Translations under genes and position numbers: made by a program
Shown here: in pieces, positions 21,660 through 34,140 of the stretch
Position numbering within the stretch: the stretch's first letter is position 1
How the letters are laid out: each line of letters opens with the position of its first letter
NCBI GenBank assembly: GCA_028386065.3
Contig: JAKUCV010003700.1
Span: 112,259 to 176,258 of the forward strand
DNA length: 64,000 bases
Origin: Turnera subulata
Taxonomy: Eukaryota > Streptophyta > Magnoliopsida > Malpighiales > Passifloraceae
Direction: 5' to 3'
The notes under the pieces: model-generated
The model's database searches: none
What the model saw: the letters and a program-made list of their open reading frames with translations, nothing else
Told to the model about the DNA's origin: nothing

Positions 21660-23003
21660 GGGTTTTGATTTGAACTTTGGTATGACGATTTTTCAAATTT
21701 CACTTTGTTTCTGTGCCTTTTGTTTTATGTTGATTACGAGGAAACGTAGGAATAAACTTATTTGTCAACCTTCATTTGCTTTGCTCAATACCAGCTTGAA
21801 TATTGGAAAGATTTGCCATTTCATGTTCATTTAACGCATCTGCAGTTCAGCTGTTCAGGCAGCTGCATGAGGTGTGGTACTAACAATGTAAAGGCTTGGA
21901 TAGCCCGTTTATTGCAAAAAAAAAAAGTTTCCTTAGCATCAACATCTTTTCAGTATTTCGTTATCATGGATTGTGCCTTATGGGACGCAATTGCTAGCAT
22001 GTTGGTAAATTTTCTTGAGCCGTAAAGGCCAAAAGGACTCGAGATTCTGGCCAGATACTATGATCCCAGGGCTTTTTCTAACCATTTGAAGATTAACTTT
22101 ATTTTGGATGCCTGAGCTCTTCTTCAAAAGTAGAGTGGGTGGACGGGATGGATGGTTGTAGGACTTTTTTTTTTTATGCTAATAATGATTTGAGGGGATT
22201 CACATCTGCTTGCATGGTTGTAGGACTTAATAATGATTGGCGTTGTGCTTGCATGTCACCTTAAATTTCAGTTCCAGAAGCAAGTCGCCTTTGTTCTGGG
22301 CCTGCAGCATCTGCTTCATAGTGCGTGTCAAATGAACTTAGGTAGATGTGGCACATTAGCCTTCGCTTTGATCTCCCAATCGTTCCATAAGCAAAAAAAC
22401 ACCTCTTCATGAACTTTTCTTCTATGCTCCAGATTTCCACTCACGTCTACATCCGCTTCTGTCTGTCAACAAACGGTTTGCATCGAGCAAATCTTTTCTC
22501 TTTCAATTAAATGTTAAAAGTTCTCTTTCCATTACAAACAAATACATACTCTTCTGATTTTATTTAAATGGAGACGGTTCGGGAACTTTAAAACAAGCAA
22601 CGATCTGGAATTTTTCAGTGATTACTTGCACGTGCACCGAAGTGGGATAACTTTAACGGTGTTTCCCTGGACACTGGCTTTTTGACAACCGTCATTGAGG
22701 GGATTCACATCTCAGACTGTTTTGATGAACTTTAAAGACTTAAGACGATTTTGACACTCAAACGATGAGCTGAAAAGTTCCACAACAAGACATCAAAATA
22801 AATCAGGAAAATCGGCAGTTTTACAGAGCTTACAGGCAAGTGCTTTTACATTGTAAACATGTTACAGCTACTAATAACATTATTGGATCAACTTCCAACA
22901 TTCTAGGAGTTTGGCTCTGGTCGAAAGGAGCCTTACAAAGCTTGAATCAAAATATCAAGAAAGTGGATAAAAAAGTTTTATTAATAGAAAAAAAATCCGG
23001 TGC
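21660..23003. other. Intergenic between PNM1 and the complex I gene
   Basis: The genes converge here, so it holds two 3' UTRs. No ORF with a domain and no repeat was recognised. Confidence 0.4.
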
Positions 23004-26000
23004 TCACTTCTTTGCTAGTAGGGCACTACATTGGGCCATAATCTTTGACGCCCTGGTAATAGGATCTGTCATATAGAAATTCTCTACGGCAGCCTTGAAT
23101 GGCGTTGAACTGATCTTCTGTTTAACCTCAGGCTTCAATGAGGCCGCAAAAGTAGCTTGCTCTCTCTCCTCCAGGCTCAAGAGGTTAGGTGCCACAGTTC
23201 GAATTCGAGATCGAATGCCACTAACAGTATCATAGGGCAAGCGCACCCCTGCAACCTCAGAAAGTGCCCGAATTATTTTCCAATCATCTCTGGCATCACC
23301 TACTGTCGGAACTGCAGGCAGAGTCTGTTGTGGGCATCCTTCTGTGTTTTCATATGTCCCTTCTTTCTCACTGAATGCTGATGCTGGGAGAATAACATTG
23401 GCACGGTACACACTTCGGTCCCCATGGTGCCCCTGATAGACTACAAAAGCATCATTCGGGATCTTGTCCAGGTTAATATCATCAGCACCCATCAGATATA
23501 CAAACTTGGCAGTCTCAATGCTTTCACTGGATTCTGGGACAAGCCCAAGGTCAAGTGCTGCAGCTTGGGCTGCATTCAGAAGCAATACATTGAAACCATT
23601 CCAATCTGGCCTCACAACATTTCCGTATTTCTTCACAATGGTATCAACAGCAGCGAAAATGGCATCCTTATCTTCTCTCTCAAAAACTCCAGCACCAACA
23701 ATGATGGCTGGGTTCTTGGCATTTGAGATTTCTGAGCAAAAGGGGTGACGACCCTCAGCTATCTGCAGAAGGGTTTCAGGACCAGTGCCAAGATGTTGAT
23801 GATCATAGTTGAAATCAGTGGGAGGGCCAATATAGCCAACCTTGGCGTTGGTGGCTCTAACTGTCTTACGAATTCTGGCATTGACCATGGCAGCTTCTAC
23901 CCTAGGCTGGCAATTCATAAAAGAACATATGAGAGAAGGATCAAAATTTTGCAAAATGGTTTCTATTCTATCTTCACATATATTTATCTACCAAAATGTG
24001 AATTGAAGTTCGCACTAGGAGTGATCACCCCTTTTCTTTTTTGAGAAAAACAAGGAGAGTGATAACTCTTGACATGCAAGAGACGGATTTGTTTCAAAGA
24101 GAAAGTTTCAAGATATTATGCAGAAAGGCACACCAAAAGATTGCAAGCTGCCTACAGTGAAGAAACACAAACCCCATCTATGATCCAAGCAATCATTTCA
24201 ATCGGTATATTACCTGGGTGCCAACCAATAGGAAGGTATCTGCCTTCTCAAGACCACTAATTCCAGTGTTCATAATGTATCCAGATCGTAAATCAGCATT
24301 AGGATTTGGGCCATTTCCTTCACACCAAACATTATTTGTACCCATCCTGTTCAAGAAATCTTTCAGTGCCATCATGGATTCAGCATCAGACAGTTTACCG
24401 GCAACCCCAACAACTTCCTTTGCTTTGGCTTGATGTAAAACTTCAGCAACTACAGCCAAAGCATCCCGCCAGCTCACAACTTTGAAGCGCCCATCAGCTC
24501 CACGAATCATAGGATCATTTAGTCTCTGCCTCTTCAAACCATCATAGAAAAAGCGGGTCTTATCTGATATCCATTCTTCATTAATATCCTGAAATGGGCC
24601 AACGAAGTAGGTGTGAACAAAGGACAGGCTGTGCTAAAGCATGGGAGAGGGAATCATTTTTAGATACATGCACAAGCATGAGGCATAACCATCAGTTCCA
24701 AAAGTGGAGGAGTAAATGAAACAGTGTTATGTTTCAACAAATAAATAGCTATCTTCATTCCACTATGGTCATATTGGCGAGTAAAAAATTTCATTTGAAG
24801 TACACGGCATGCATTTAAAGCTTCTATAAAATTTATGAAATGTACAGCCTACATGCTAAGGTAATTCTATCTTGCAGTGGCACGAAGTGCATAGCAGGTG
24901 TTATTATACTCCTATAAAATTTATGAATCTGCAGCCCATAGACCAAGGTTAATCTACAGCTACCACATATAACAGAAAGAAGACACAGGTGTCTGAGAAT
25001 GTCTATAAAAGGAAACAACCTGGGAACTCGGTAGTGTTGCATACTAAAAGAGGAATTCAATTCTAGATGATAAAATATGCAGAAAAATATGAATGGCGGT
25101 TAATGCTTAGCGGATCTTTCCTATTTGCTCACGACAAACCTCACTTGTTAGCTCGGGACGATTACAATTAGGAAACCAAGCTTTGTGTTCTGACTAAACA
25201 CCAAAAGATTTGATAACTACCCAGTAGATAATGAAGTTAACAGGCAATACAGGTCGCAAAACCTACCTCATTTAACCTTGGAAGGATGCGCATAACCTCT
25301 GGACCTCTGCTATCAATCCGAATGTTGGATCCAACAGCATCTGTAACATCAATGGTCTCTGTTCCCTTTAGTTCCCAGTTTCGGGCTTTAAAAGCAAAAG
25401 GTTTTGAAGTAAGGGCTCCGACAGGACAGATATCAATCACATTCCCAGAGAGTTCGCTGGTCATAAGTTTTTCAACATAAGTCCCAATTTCTTCTCCACT
25501 CCCACGACCAAGCATGCCAAGATCCTGGACTCCGGCAATTTCTGTCGCAAATCTAACACACCTGCCAATATGAAAGGAATGTACGGGGATGGCTTAGAGA
25601 TTTGTTGAACGTGTCTAGACCCACAAGAATTTCTGCAAACACCATCCAAACAAAAAGTAGCAACATTTCCTCTTTATTTTGATTTTTCACCACATGGGAC
25701 AAACGGCTAACAGAAAATCAAATAGTCTATGAAGGCTCAGCATCGCAACACAAATTGGTTCCCACTCAAAAACACTAGCAGTTCAAATAATACTCTACAT
25801 TATGACAACCAAATAAAAACAATCAACTTAGAAGACGTTAAGACAGAACAGAATTGAAATGAACAATGTTCATAGCGTAAGATACGAACCTTGTGCACTG
25901 AATGCACCGGGTCATCACAGTCTTGACCAAAGGACCGAGATTCTTATCGACCACCGATCGTTTAACTTCGGTAAAGCGGCCCCGGTCAGATCCAAATGCC

Positions 26001-26678
26001 ATGGACTGGTCCTGGAGATCACACTCTCCACCTTGATCACAGATTGGGCAATCCAACGGATGATTCATCAGCAAAAACTCCATAACCCCTTCCCTCGCCT
26101 TCTTCGCTATCGGCGTGTCCGTCTTAATCTTCATCCCTATTGAACACCGCACACAAAACAGACCCCCAAAATCAAAACACAAACACACTCCAAAATGAAC
26201 AAACAAATAATAGAACAGACATAGCTCTTAAACCAAACAAACAGAGCAAATAACCCTAACCGGGTAACGCGGGCATGGCGCAGGAGGCGACGGGTTTGGG
26301 CGACTTCTCGACCTCGACGAGGCACATGCGGCAGTTCCCGGCGATGGAGAGCCGGTTGTGGTAGCAGAACCTGGGAATGTCGACTCCGGCGACCTCGCAG
26401 GCCTGGAGCACGGTCATTCCCTTGGGGATTTTGACCGGATAGCCATCAACAAACACCTCGATCGCGTCGTCCGGGTTGGGGAAATGGACGCGGGCACCGC
26501 CGAGCGGGGTTCGGGGAGGGAGATCGGGAGTCGGTTCGGGGGCGGCGGCGGCGGAAGAAGCTTCCGGGGACTGGAGCTCGGGCTTGGTGACGATGGTGCG
26601 GACGTAGAAGAGGCTCCTGCTAGGGTTTCCGCGCCCGCTCAGTCTCGTCGCCCTTGAAGCTAATACCCCTAGCCCCAT
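23004..26678 (-). CDS. NDUFS1: NADH-ubiquinone oxidoreductase 75 kDa subunit, mitochondrial, 745 aa, 5 exons
   Basis: Exons (minus): 26678-26261, 26136-25890, 25561-25267, 24588-24214, 23906-23004. All introns are GT-AG; lengths sum to 2238 bases in frame. The protein is the large iron-sulphur subunit of the N module of complex I, which passes electrons from the flavin site towards ubiquinone. After a transit peptide (about 1-60) comes a ferredoxin-like domain with C105, C116, C119, C133 for the 2Fe-2S cluster. Then follow H165, C169, C172, C178 and C217, C220, C223, C267 for the two 4Fe-4S clusters. The rest is the molybdopterin-oxidoreductase-like domain without cofactor. Length agrees with about 748 aa in Arabidopsis. 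The C terminus ([17 protein letters not shown]) is intact. Upstream there are site II and G-box motifs. A neighbour-of-neighbour in Arabidopsis, as I recall, is the dehydratase found here at 47594. Confidence 0.96.
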
Positions 26679-26894
26679 GGTGGTTTTGTGTTCTTCGCTT
26701 TGGTCACTGAAATTGTTATTCTCTTTATTTGAAGATCTAAAATCTATAGAAATAAAAAAAAAATGTAGATTAGATTATTAGATAGAGAGAGAGTGACACT
26801 AAGCTGGAGAAATACAGGCGAGGGATATGAGCAGGAGGAGAAATGGGAAATGAAGGGGACGGGGCGTGTGGTGAGTGTCAGCAGAGTTGGTTCG

Positions 26895-26933
26895 CACGTG
26901 TGGTTGGGTTGTTACGTGTCTCCGGGTTGGGCC
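26895..26933 (-). promoter_or_regulatory. G-box and site II element upstream of the complex I gene
   Basis: CACGTG at 26895-26900 and TGGGCC at 26928-26933 lie 217-255 bases before the start codon. Site II elements are known to be enriched in plant nuclear genes for oxidative phosphorylation. Their use here is inferred. Confidence 0.5.
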
Positions 26934-27997
26934 TAGTATGGGAGTATGGTTTCCGTCAAAGACACGTCGTTTCACCCACATGAACCGACTCGAGAGAAAC
27001 GAGCCGTAGTCAACCGGGATTAGGAAAGATATGGTGACTTAAATCTACTTTGGATTAAATGAACGCGGAGGATTTGGGGGGTTTAGAGTGGATGAGATGT
27101 ACTTGTTTGCTTCAATCAATTCCGGAGATGGAAAATGATATTTTCCAATATTCCATGAATTGATTCGCTGAATATATATAATCCTGTTAATAAAAATATT
27201 CGTGGGGACGTGAGGAGGACCAATATTATTACCCAAAATCGATTATGCTAATGTATACACATTATACATTTGTAAATATATATATATAATGTATATGTTT
27301 TTCTTTAACATCGTTTTACCAAGTGGAAAAATTCTCCTATTTTCTCCAAAATCCATTCAACTAAACATATGTCAATTCGATTAAAACAACGATACATCCT
27401 TTGAGGTTGAACCCACCCATGCGAGGAGATAAAAATCTCCATGACTTTCATCTCTTTTTTGATCAAGCTGAAACCGTTCAAACAAAACCAAAACGAGGGG
27501 TATCTATAAACACCATACAGATCCAAATTGAACTTCGATACCTGCAACACAAGCAAAGAAAATAAAATAAAAGCCAAGAGGGCCTAAGCACAGCACTGGA
27601 AACACCAAAGAGAAAGGAAGCAGCCCCTAGCTCCCTCTCTTTCAAACCCAAAAACTTGCCACCGTCGCCGTTGCCATCACCCTCCTCAACACCGGCGTCG
27701 TCTCCGTCCACACTCCCCACCATCGACAGCTCGAAACTAAAAATAAGAAAAATCTGATACAAAACAAAGATTCTAACTTGAATGGCCAACTGCTATACCC
27801 AAATAAACTGGTACTCTTCAAAACCAAATTGCTAGCAACTAGCAAACTTAGAACTTCACGATGAATGGGGGATTAGAGAGGAAAAAAAGAGGAAAGAGTA
27901 GATGCTGACTTAACCCCCCTTGACGAATTATAGTTGAAGTAAAGAAGAAGAAGAGCTAGATCTGGGACAAAGGGAGTTTGATTTGATGTGTAGAACA
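26934..27997. other. Intergenic, no gene recognised
   Basis: It includes a TA-rich run at about 27279-27298 and a GC-richer patch at 27600-27740 with overlapping short frames. None has a domain. Confidence 0.35.
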
Positions 27998-28189
27998 TGT
28001 AACGTCTCGGCTTGTCGACTGTCACTACAGATCAATATGGGACCTGTCCAACGTGCTTTGTTGTAACGTCTCTGCTTGTCGACTGTCACTATAGACCAAT
28101 ACGTGACCTTTCCAAAATGCTTTATTGTAACATCCCGACTTGTCGACTGTCACTTCAGGCTAACACGGGACCTTTCCAACATGCTTTGT
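27998..28189 (+). repeat. Three 64-bp tandem copies of an LTR-start-like unit
   Basis: Units begin at 27998, 28062 and 28126, each with TGTAAC and CTTGTCGACTGTCACT, and each ends near TCCAA-TGCTTTGT. Exact 64-base spacing is kept while the units differ by about a quarter of their bases. TGTAAC is also how the LTRs in this window begin. Confidence 0.8.
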
Positions 28190-28214
28190 CCTCACTCGCA
28201 TGTTTCTGGGAAAA

Positions 28215-28232
28215 ACTTTCCAGGAGGTCACC
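28215..28232 (-). repeat. Short 5S rRNA-like stretch
   Basis: ACTTTCCAGGAGGTCACC differs by one base from the complement of the 3' part of plant 5S rRNA as I recall it (GGTGACCTCCTGGGAAGT). The rest of 5S rRNA is absent. Cassandra-type TRIM retroelements carry 5S-like sequence in their LTRs, so this may be a Cassandra remnant. It could also be chance. Confidence 0.35.
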
Positions 28233-28466
28233 TGCGACACCAAGGGTCGATAAGGGTGGGAAGTGTACGCCGGAGGCGGGGTGAGCATAGATAAGAAGCG
28301 ACCACTATACCAGAAAGGGTTAATTATTATTGAATTAAGTCCACTTCTTTGTCTTAAATTTAGATAAGTGTTTGGTTGATGACTCATCGTTCCTAATCGT
28401 TCCCTCAACATGAACAATATTAATGGCGGTCTTTGAACTCCACCCGGAAAGAATTTGATATTAATT

Positions 28467-28976
28467 GTGGGCTGATCACGGTGACTTGAGATGTTGGTTG
28501 TTGGATATGTTCTGCCGCTGGTTGTGTCTTTGCTAATGTCTTGTATGTCACCTGCTTATTGAGTTTTATACTCACCCCCCCCCCCCCCCCCGTTTCCTCC
28601 CCTTGTCTTACAGGTGCGAGATTGAGAGCATGGGCAGTAGGTCGATGGGTATAGCCGAGTCGGTCTTGTTATTGTATTGTTTTATACATAGAGGTTATGT
28701 CTTTGTACACCATGAGTTAGTGTCCCTTGTAGCAATGGTTTTACAACATTAGTGGAGTTGTTTCTATAAATGAGTCTTGATTCCCTTTAATTATCTTTGC
28801 TGCCTTTGCATTTGTTTGTTGGTACGCCTCCATTTATGCTGCGCATATGAGGTTAGTAACCCGCGAGGCAGAGGCAGCGAGCTTCTGGCTGAGTTGGAGA
28901 AAGGCCTTTGGGTGCCTTGTGGCACATGGTGGGTGCGCAAGGTACCTGGCCTGTCGCGCTTAGCGGGGGCGTGACA
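28467..28976 (+). repeat. Truncated 5' LTR of a recent element
   Basis: It matches 32683-33182 almost exactly. I count three substitutions, plus a C run of 17 here against 7 there (about 28575-28591). It ends GCGTGACA and is followed by the primer-binding-like 12-mer at 28981. The first 1.75 kb of the LTR seen in the 3' copy is missing; unrelated sequence abuts at about 28466. Confidence 0.85.
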
Positions 28977-30922
28977 GAATTGGTAGCGGAGCATGTTTAT
29001 TTGAGAATTGTCTGATGTCATGACTTTTTGCTTCCAAAAGCATGTGATAGTTTTGGTAGTGCAGCATAAGTTTTGTCAAAGTGTGTGTCATGTGATTTCA
29101 AATGTTATGGTTATGGTAACGGTGTTTCTTTTTGAAAAGGTTAGGTGTCCATGTTAGTTGGGTGTGAAAGAAGTGGCATCGAGGTATGGTTAAGTAATTT
29201 TGCTAGAGGGGCATAAGTTGTCGAGTCTTGTGGCTAATACCCATCGATTTAGAGGTTCGGATTTTGGTGAGAGACGTTGTAATAATTATATGGTTATTGT
29301 GTGTTATATGTTGCTGTGTTTTTACGTTTGCTTGATGTGTAGCCCGGGGAAACTCGTAGGCAGGTTATATTGACAAGGAGCAGTTGGGAATAAAGTGTAA
29401 AGGAAGTAAGTAGTTGATTGCGTTGTTATTAAAGGAGTGTAAAAAAAGTAAGAACAGGTCTCATGATGGATCGAGATAGTTTCAACCGAAGTAGAATTGA
29501 GGTACGAGAAAAGAAGTTTGTGAGAGGATGTGTGAGTATAAAGGGGTGACATTGTAGTTTGCGAGTCGTAACTCGGCATTAGTAAAGGAAGGGTAGTAGA
29601 TAGTGATGTAGAACCTTAGGATGAGTAAGGTATAGAGGAACGGCTGGTGATTGTTGGTTCAGAGTTTGTAATTGAAGGATGATTCATGTTCATGTTAGGC
29701 TTTTAAAGTGCTTTAAGTAGTAAGGGGAAAAGATAACGTTTACGAGTGTTTTGGGTATAGAGTAAGGCTGACATCCTAGATTACCTAGAGTTGGTTGAGA
29801 TTAGTTGGAGTGAGATTATGGAGTGTAAAGGATCAAAGAGGTATATGGAAGGATTTGAGCATGAGCATGAAGTATTGTGTATCTTTGTGAGTTATCCACC
29901 TAATCACAAAGAAGAAATATCTTGTTATAGGAAACCCTTGAGTTTAGTAATGTTTGGGAGATGATATTAAGTTTAGAGGTCGAGTTATTTAGAGAAAGAG
30001 TATGAGTTAAGGTGTTAGCGGAGTTGCGCTGCGGAAGCATGGTTGGCTTGTTTGAGAAGCAAATAGGCTTACGGTTGTCTAATTGGCTCGATTGGGATAT
30101 TTCGGTGGTTTAGTTGCTGTAATTGGTGTACATAGTACGAGAGTAGTGCACTTTGTGACCTAGTTGGGCAATTGGCCTGGTTGACAGATTAAAGTGCCAC
30201 TGCACACACCAATGTGCGAATAGCGCATTTTATGGTTCGGTTGGGGTAGTTGGCCTCGCTGGTCAATTGGCGTAGTTGTGTACGGGTAGTGCACTGTAGT
30301 GGAGTGAATAAAGTGTAGAAGCTATTAGTGATAAGAAAATGCGTATATGGGTTGTAGTGGCTCATTGAGTGCTGTATCAATTGGAGAAGTTAAGTGGAGA
30401 CTTATGTGGTTACATTTGGAAGGCTAACGGTACACTGCAAAGTTTTGTTCACTTGGACAATGTGGCCACAATTTATAACTTTTTTGCGATTATTGTTTTG
30501 AAAATATTTTTAAAGGCATGAATTAAGCAAGTTTGGCATAAGTACCGTATAGCCTATCCATTTGTACCATGGTCAGAAGCGATAGATAGTTGAGAGAACT
30601 AGAATCCATAAGATTGTGGTTGAGTTGTGTAACGGATTATAATGAGATGTGACAAATGAACATGTCATTTGAGGTATCTAAGTGAGGAGTTGAGGTTGAA
30701 TTTAAGAATGAATTTCGAGGTAAACAACTTGGAGATATATTGGATTGAGTTATAGTTGAGTGATCTAATAAAGGTAGAGCTTGAAATGATTGATGAACAA
30801 TAGGATGGCATATGAGTATATTTAGGAAGATGGTTGAAAATTACATATAAAGATTGATGTTGTCTTTGAGGTTACGGTACCTTCTGAATTTCGAGGACGA
30901 AATTCTTTGAAGGAGGGGATGA
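28977..30922 (+). mobile_element. Internal region of a non-autonomous LTR element
   Basis: About 1.95 kb with no frame longer than about 85 codons on either strand. It starts with the primer-binding-like site TGGTAGCGGAGC (28981-28992). It ends with a pol-tail trace (a TTCGAGGACGAAATTC region near 30890) and the PPT AAGGAGGGGATGA. Gag and pol are missing, so it would depend on an autonomous Ty3/gypsy relative. The sequence is GT-rich and has no recognisable gene remains besides that trace. Confidence 0.7.
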
Positions 30923-33182
30923 TGTAATACCCCAGGGACACCCTAGAATATAGAGAAGTATTTACATGATGAGAGCCGGGTGTAGCTTGTCCTTCAGGCA
31001 CGTTCGTGTAGGTTGGATCGGGTATTCAAGAGAAAGTGGGTAATGTTAATAATGTTGGTGTGCACATTAGTATGGGCTTAGGCTCGGTAACATGTAATGG
31101 TGTCGGATTGAGAGTAATGGTGAGCATAGGCTTGGCCTAGTGCACTCAAATGGGCTCGTAGTGATCCGATAGCACGGTTGGCCTAGTTTGGTGTCCCGAG
31201 TGCTCGATTTATCCTATCGGTCGGTAAATGGTGGGAAACATTAGAAATGTGATTATTTGGTGTAATAGATTCACTAGAGGCACGATTGGCCAAGGGGATT
31301 ATCGGTTGGCTCGATTTGGTGCAAAATAGTGCACAACCGGGGCAATGGTGTGCCCGTCGGTGCACAATTGGGCTCGATGAGGGTAAATATATAATTGGCC
31401 AAACCGACCAATCAGAATGAGACGTGTGGCTCAGGAATAAGCTTCTGGTGGTTTGGGTGTGCAAGCTAGCAGGTTGGTTGCCACAAACCAATTGGATGGA
31501 AAATAAGCACGAGGTGGCAATTTAGGTGCAAGTGGCACCTAGTTGTGTGTTGGTGGCAAATAGGATGGTGACTCACCTAATTGAGCAGGCCTTAAGAGGT
31601 GAAATAAGCACCTCTCCCTCACTCTTATCAGCTAAATTCGTGGCTAGGTCCTGGAGAGAAAAGAGTGAGAGAAAGAGAGAAAAGAGGGGAAAGGGGAGAA
31701 GTGAGCCTAGGGGTTCTGCTCTCGGCCAGACAGACCCCTGGCCACTAAAATAGTGATTCCGGCCAAACTACCAGTTGGAATTGAGTGAAACCAAAGCCCA
31801 TAGTTAGCTAACACCCATACCTTTCATATGGAACCAGTTTGGTTGATTTTGGAGCTGAACTGAGAGAGTTATGCGCTCTCCAGTTTCACTGTTCTGCAAC
31901 AGTTCTGCTGCTTGACCCCGAGTTGGTCTCTGAGCCATATCTGGAGCTACAGACCTTGTATTTGAGTGTTCTCAGTGTCTATGGAAAGCTAAGAGACAGG
32001 GAACAACTTTTATGTTGATGCCAAAGGATTATTCTGCTCGTACGTGTGTGTGTTTAAGCTCGGTGAAGTTTCTGCTGGTGCAGGGCAGATTCTACCCGAA
32101 TTGGTGTAAGGGTGACTTGAGTGATTAAATTGTGGTTTATATTATATGTTGCTATGCTTGTATTGTGATGCATATTTATGTGTGTGTTACAGGGCAGTAT
32201 GAACCCTAGATGCCCAAGGGTTTTAAAGGGAACCATTGGTTGGCCTTGATGTGCCTAATGATTGGCTTGATGTGTCTAACGGTTTGGTAAGTTTTGTTGC
32301 ATACTTGTGTGATGGCAGTGATGCCTATTGGCTTGGTGGATGATTCAATTACCTAATGAGATGGCACCTATGGTGCAATTGAGATGTTGAGATGTTTATG
32401 ATATGCCTTGGCTTGAGATGAGTCCGATATTCGGGCTATGCATTTCATGCATTCCATTTGCATCATGACATATACATGAGATGGTATTGAGATGGGCCTT
32501 GCAGTGCTCCTAGGCTGCTTGGTCGACTGAGATGGTGGTGGTGTTGTGCTTGGCGCCGTGTATGGTTCTGGTAGCCAATCGGTTAAGCCTCGTACGTGGG
32601 GTTGTGAGCTAAGAGGTAACACCTGTTGGCAAGGCTACCAAACCTGCAGGTAGGCTAGGTACAACCCCACGACAGCTTACCCGTGGGCTGATCACGGTGA
32701 CTTGAGATGTTGGTTGTTGGATATGTTCTGCCGCTGGTTGTGTCTTTGCTAATGCCTTGTATGTCACCTGCTTATTGAGTTTTATACTCACCCCCCCGTT
32801 TCCTCCCCTTGTCTTACAGGTGCGAGATTGAGAGCATGGGCAGTAGGTCGATGGGTATAGCCGAGTCGGTCTTGTTATTGTATTGTTTTATACATAGAGG
32901 TTATGTCTTTGTACACCATGAGTTAGTGTCCCTTGTAGCAATGGTTTTACAACATTAGTGGAGTTGTTTCTATAAATGAGTCTTGATTCCCTTTAATTAT
33001 CTTTACTGCCTTTGCATTTGTTTGTTGGTACGCCTCCATTTATGCTGCGCATATGAGGTTAGTAACCCGCGAGGCAGAGGCAGCGAGCTTCTGGCTGAGT
33101 TGGAGAAAGGCCTTTGGGTGCCTTGTGGCACATGGTGGGTGCGCAAGGTACCTGGCCAGTCGCGCTTAGCGGGGGCGTGACA
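30923..33182 (+). repeat. Complete 3' LTR, about 2.26 kb
   Basis: It begins TGTAATACCCC right after the PPT and ends GGGGGCGTGACA. Its last 500 bases match the 5' LTR remnant. Short frames inside are not genes. Confidence 0.8.
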
Positions 33183-33579
33183 ATTCATATGCCCTTTCGT
33201 CCAGAAGTTTGCCAGAAGCCGCTCCTTGTCCATGCTCACCCCTGGCACCGGCGTACTCTTCCCGCCCTCATCGACTCCCGATGTCACATAACATGGGGGC
33301 TGAAAATTTGGAGAAGACATAGTACTGTTCACAAGGGAAAGTTGGTTTGAAATTTGAAAGAAAATCACGCGCTACCACTTACCTCTAGAATTTGGTTGCT
33401 GTACGGCCTTGACATAAACAGAATGATTTATCATCAATGATATCATTGTCCTTTATGATGAATGTGAAGATAGAATTAGTGTGAGACTCAAGAAGTTAAA
33501 AGGAAAAATGTCACTAAACCAAAATAAAATAAATTATGTATAATTTGTTAAATTATTGTGTAATAAACATATTCTTTAA
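33183..33579 (-). pseudogene. Coding-like fragment next to the LTR, otherwise intergenic
   Basis: On the minus strand, 33300 to 33190 reads as protein-like sequence (TSGVDEGGKSTPVPGVSMDK, then ERLLANFWTKGHMN) and then runs into the LTR at 33182. A diverged, frame-broken relative in the opposite orientation lies at about 28232-28310, on the other side of the element. The family is not recognised. It may be an exon fragment split or duplicated around the insertion. Confidence 0.35.
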
Positions 33580-34140
33580 TGAGATGCCCCGACCCGTATT
33601 TACCGTACACAGTAAATACGTGCCGGAACTGTGACAACCCAACCAAAATAAGACCAGCATACAGTGTAATTAACAGGAACACGGGCTCAACAGCCCAAAA
33701 TAGAAAACATCATAAATAACTCAACCGGCCCAATGGCCCAATAACAATAAAAGTATGCACAGCGGAAGACTTAATAACTCACATAAACACTGTATGCGAT
33801 ACTAATGCAAACTATGGATCCGAGCCCTGTCCAAGGGATAACGCCGCAACCTGTCTGGAATGCACCAATCCTGTACCAAAAGTAACTCATCCTACGGGAT
33901 GAAAGCCCGCAGGTGAGGGGTGAGTCCGAAGTGCTCACGACAATGGAAAGACGATCAATATGGACACTAAAAATTACTCAAGTCCAAAAACAACAGTCAA
34001 ACCAAAAGACTCGACCCAAAGTCGAAAAGACTCAACAAAAATCCAAGTATCCAATTCTATCTTTCCGGGTCCCGTCACGGATAAGCTAGGGTCGTACCAG
34101 GTTATCAACCTGTTCCTGGTGCCAGATCAAAAAGAACCCA

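Noticed and set aside
27305..27845. Three overlapping minus-strand frames
   Set aside because: Different frames overlap each other, no domain, no splice pattern that joins them.
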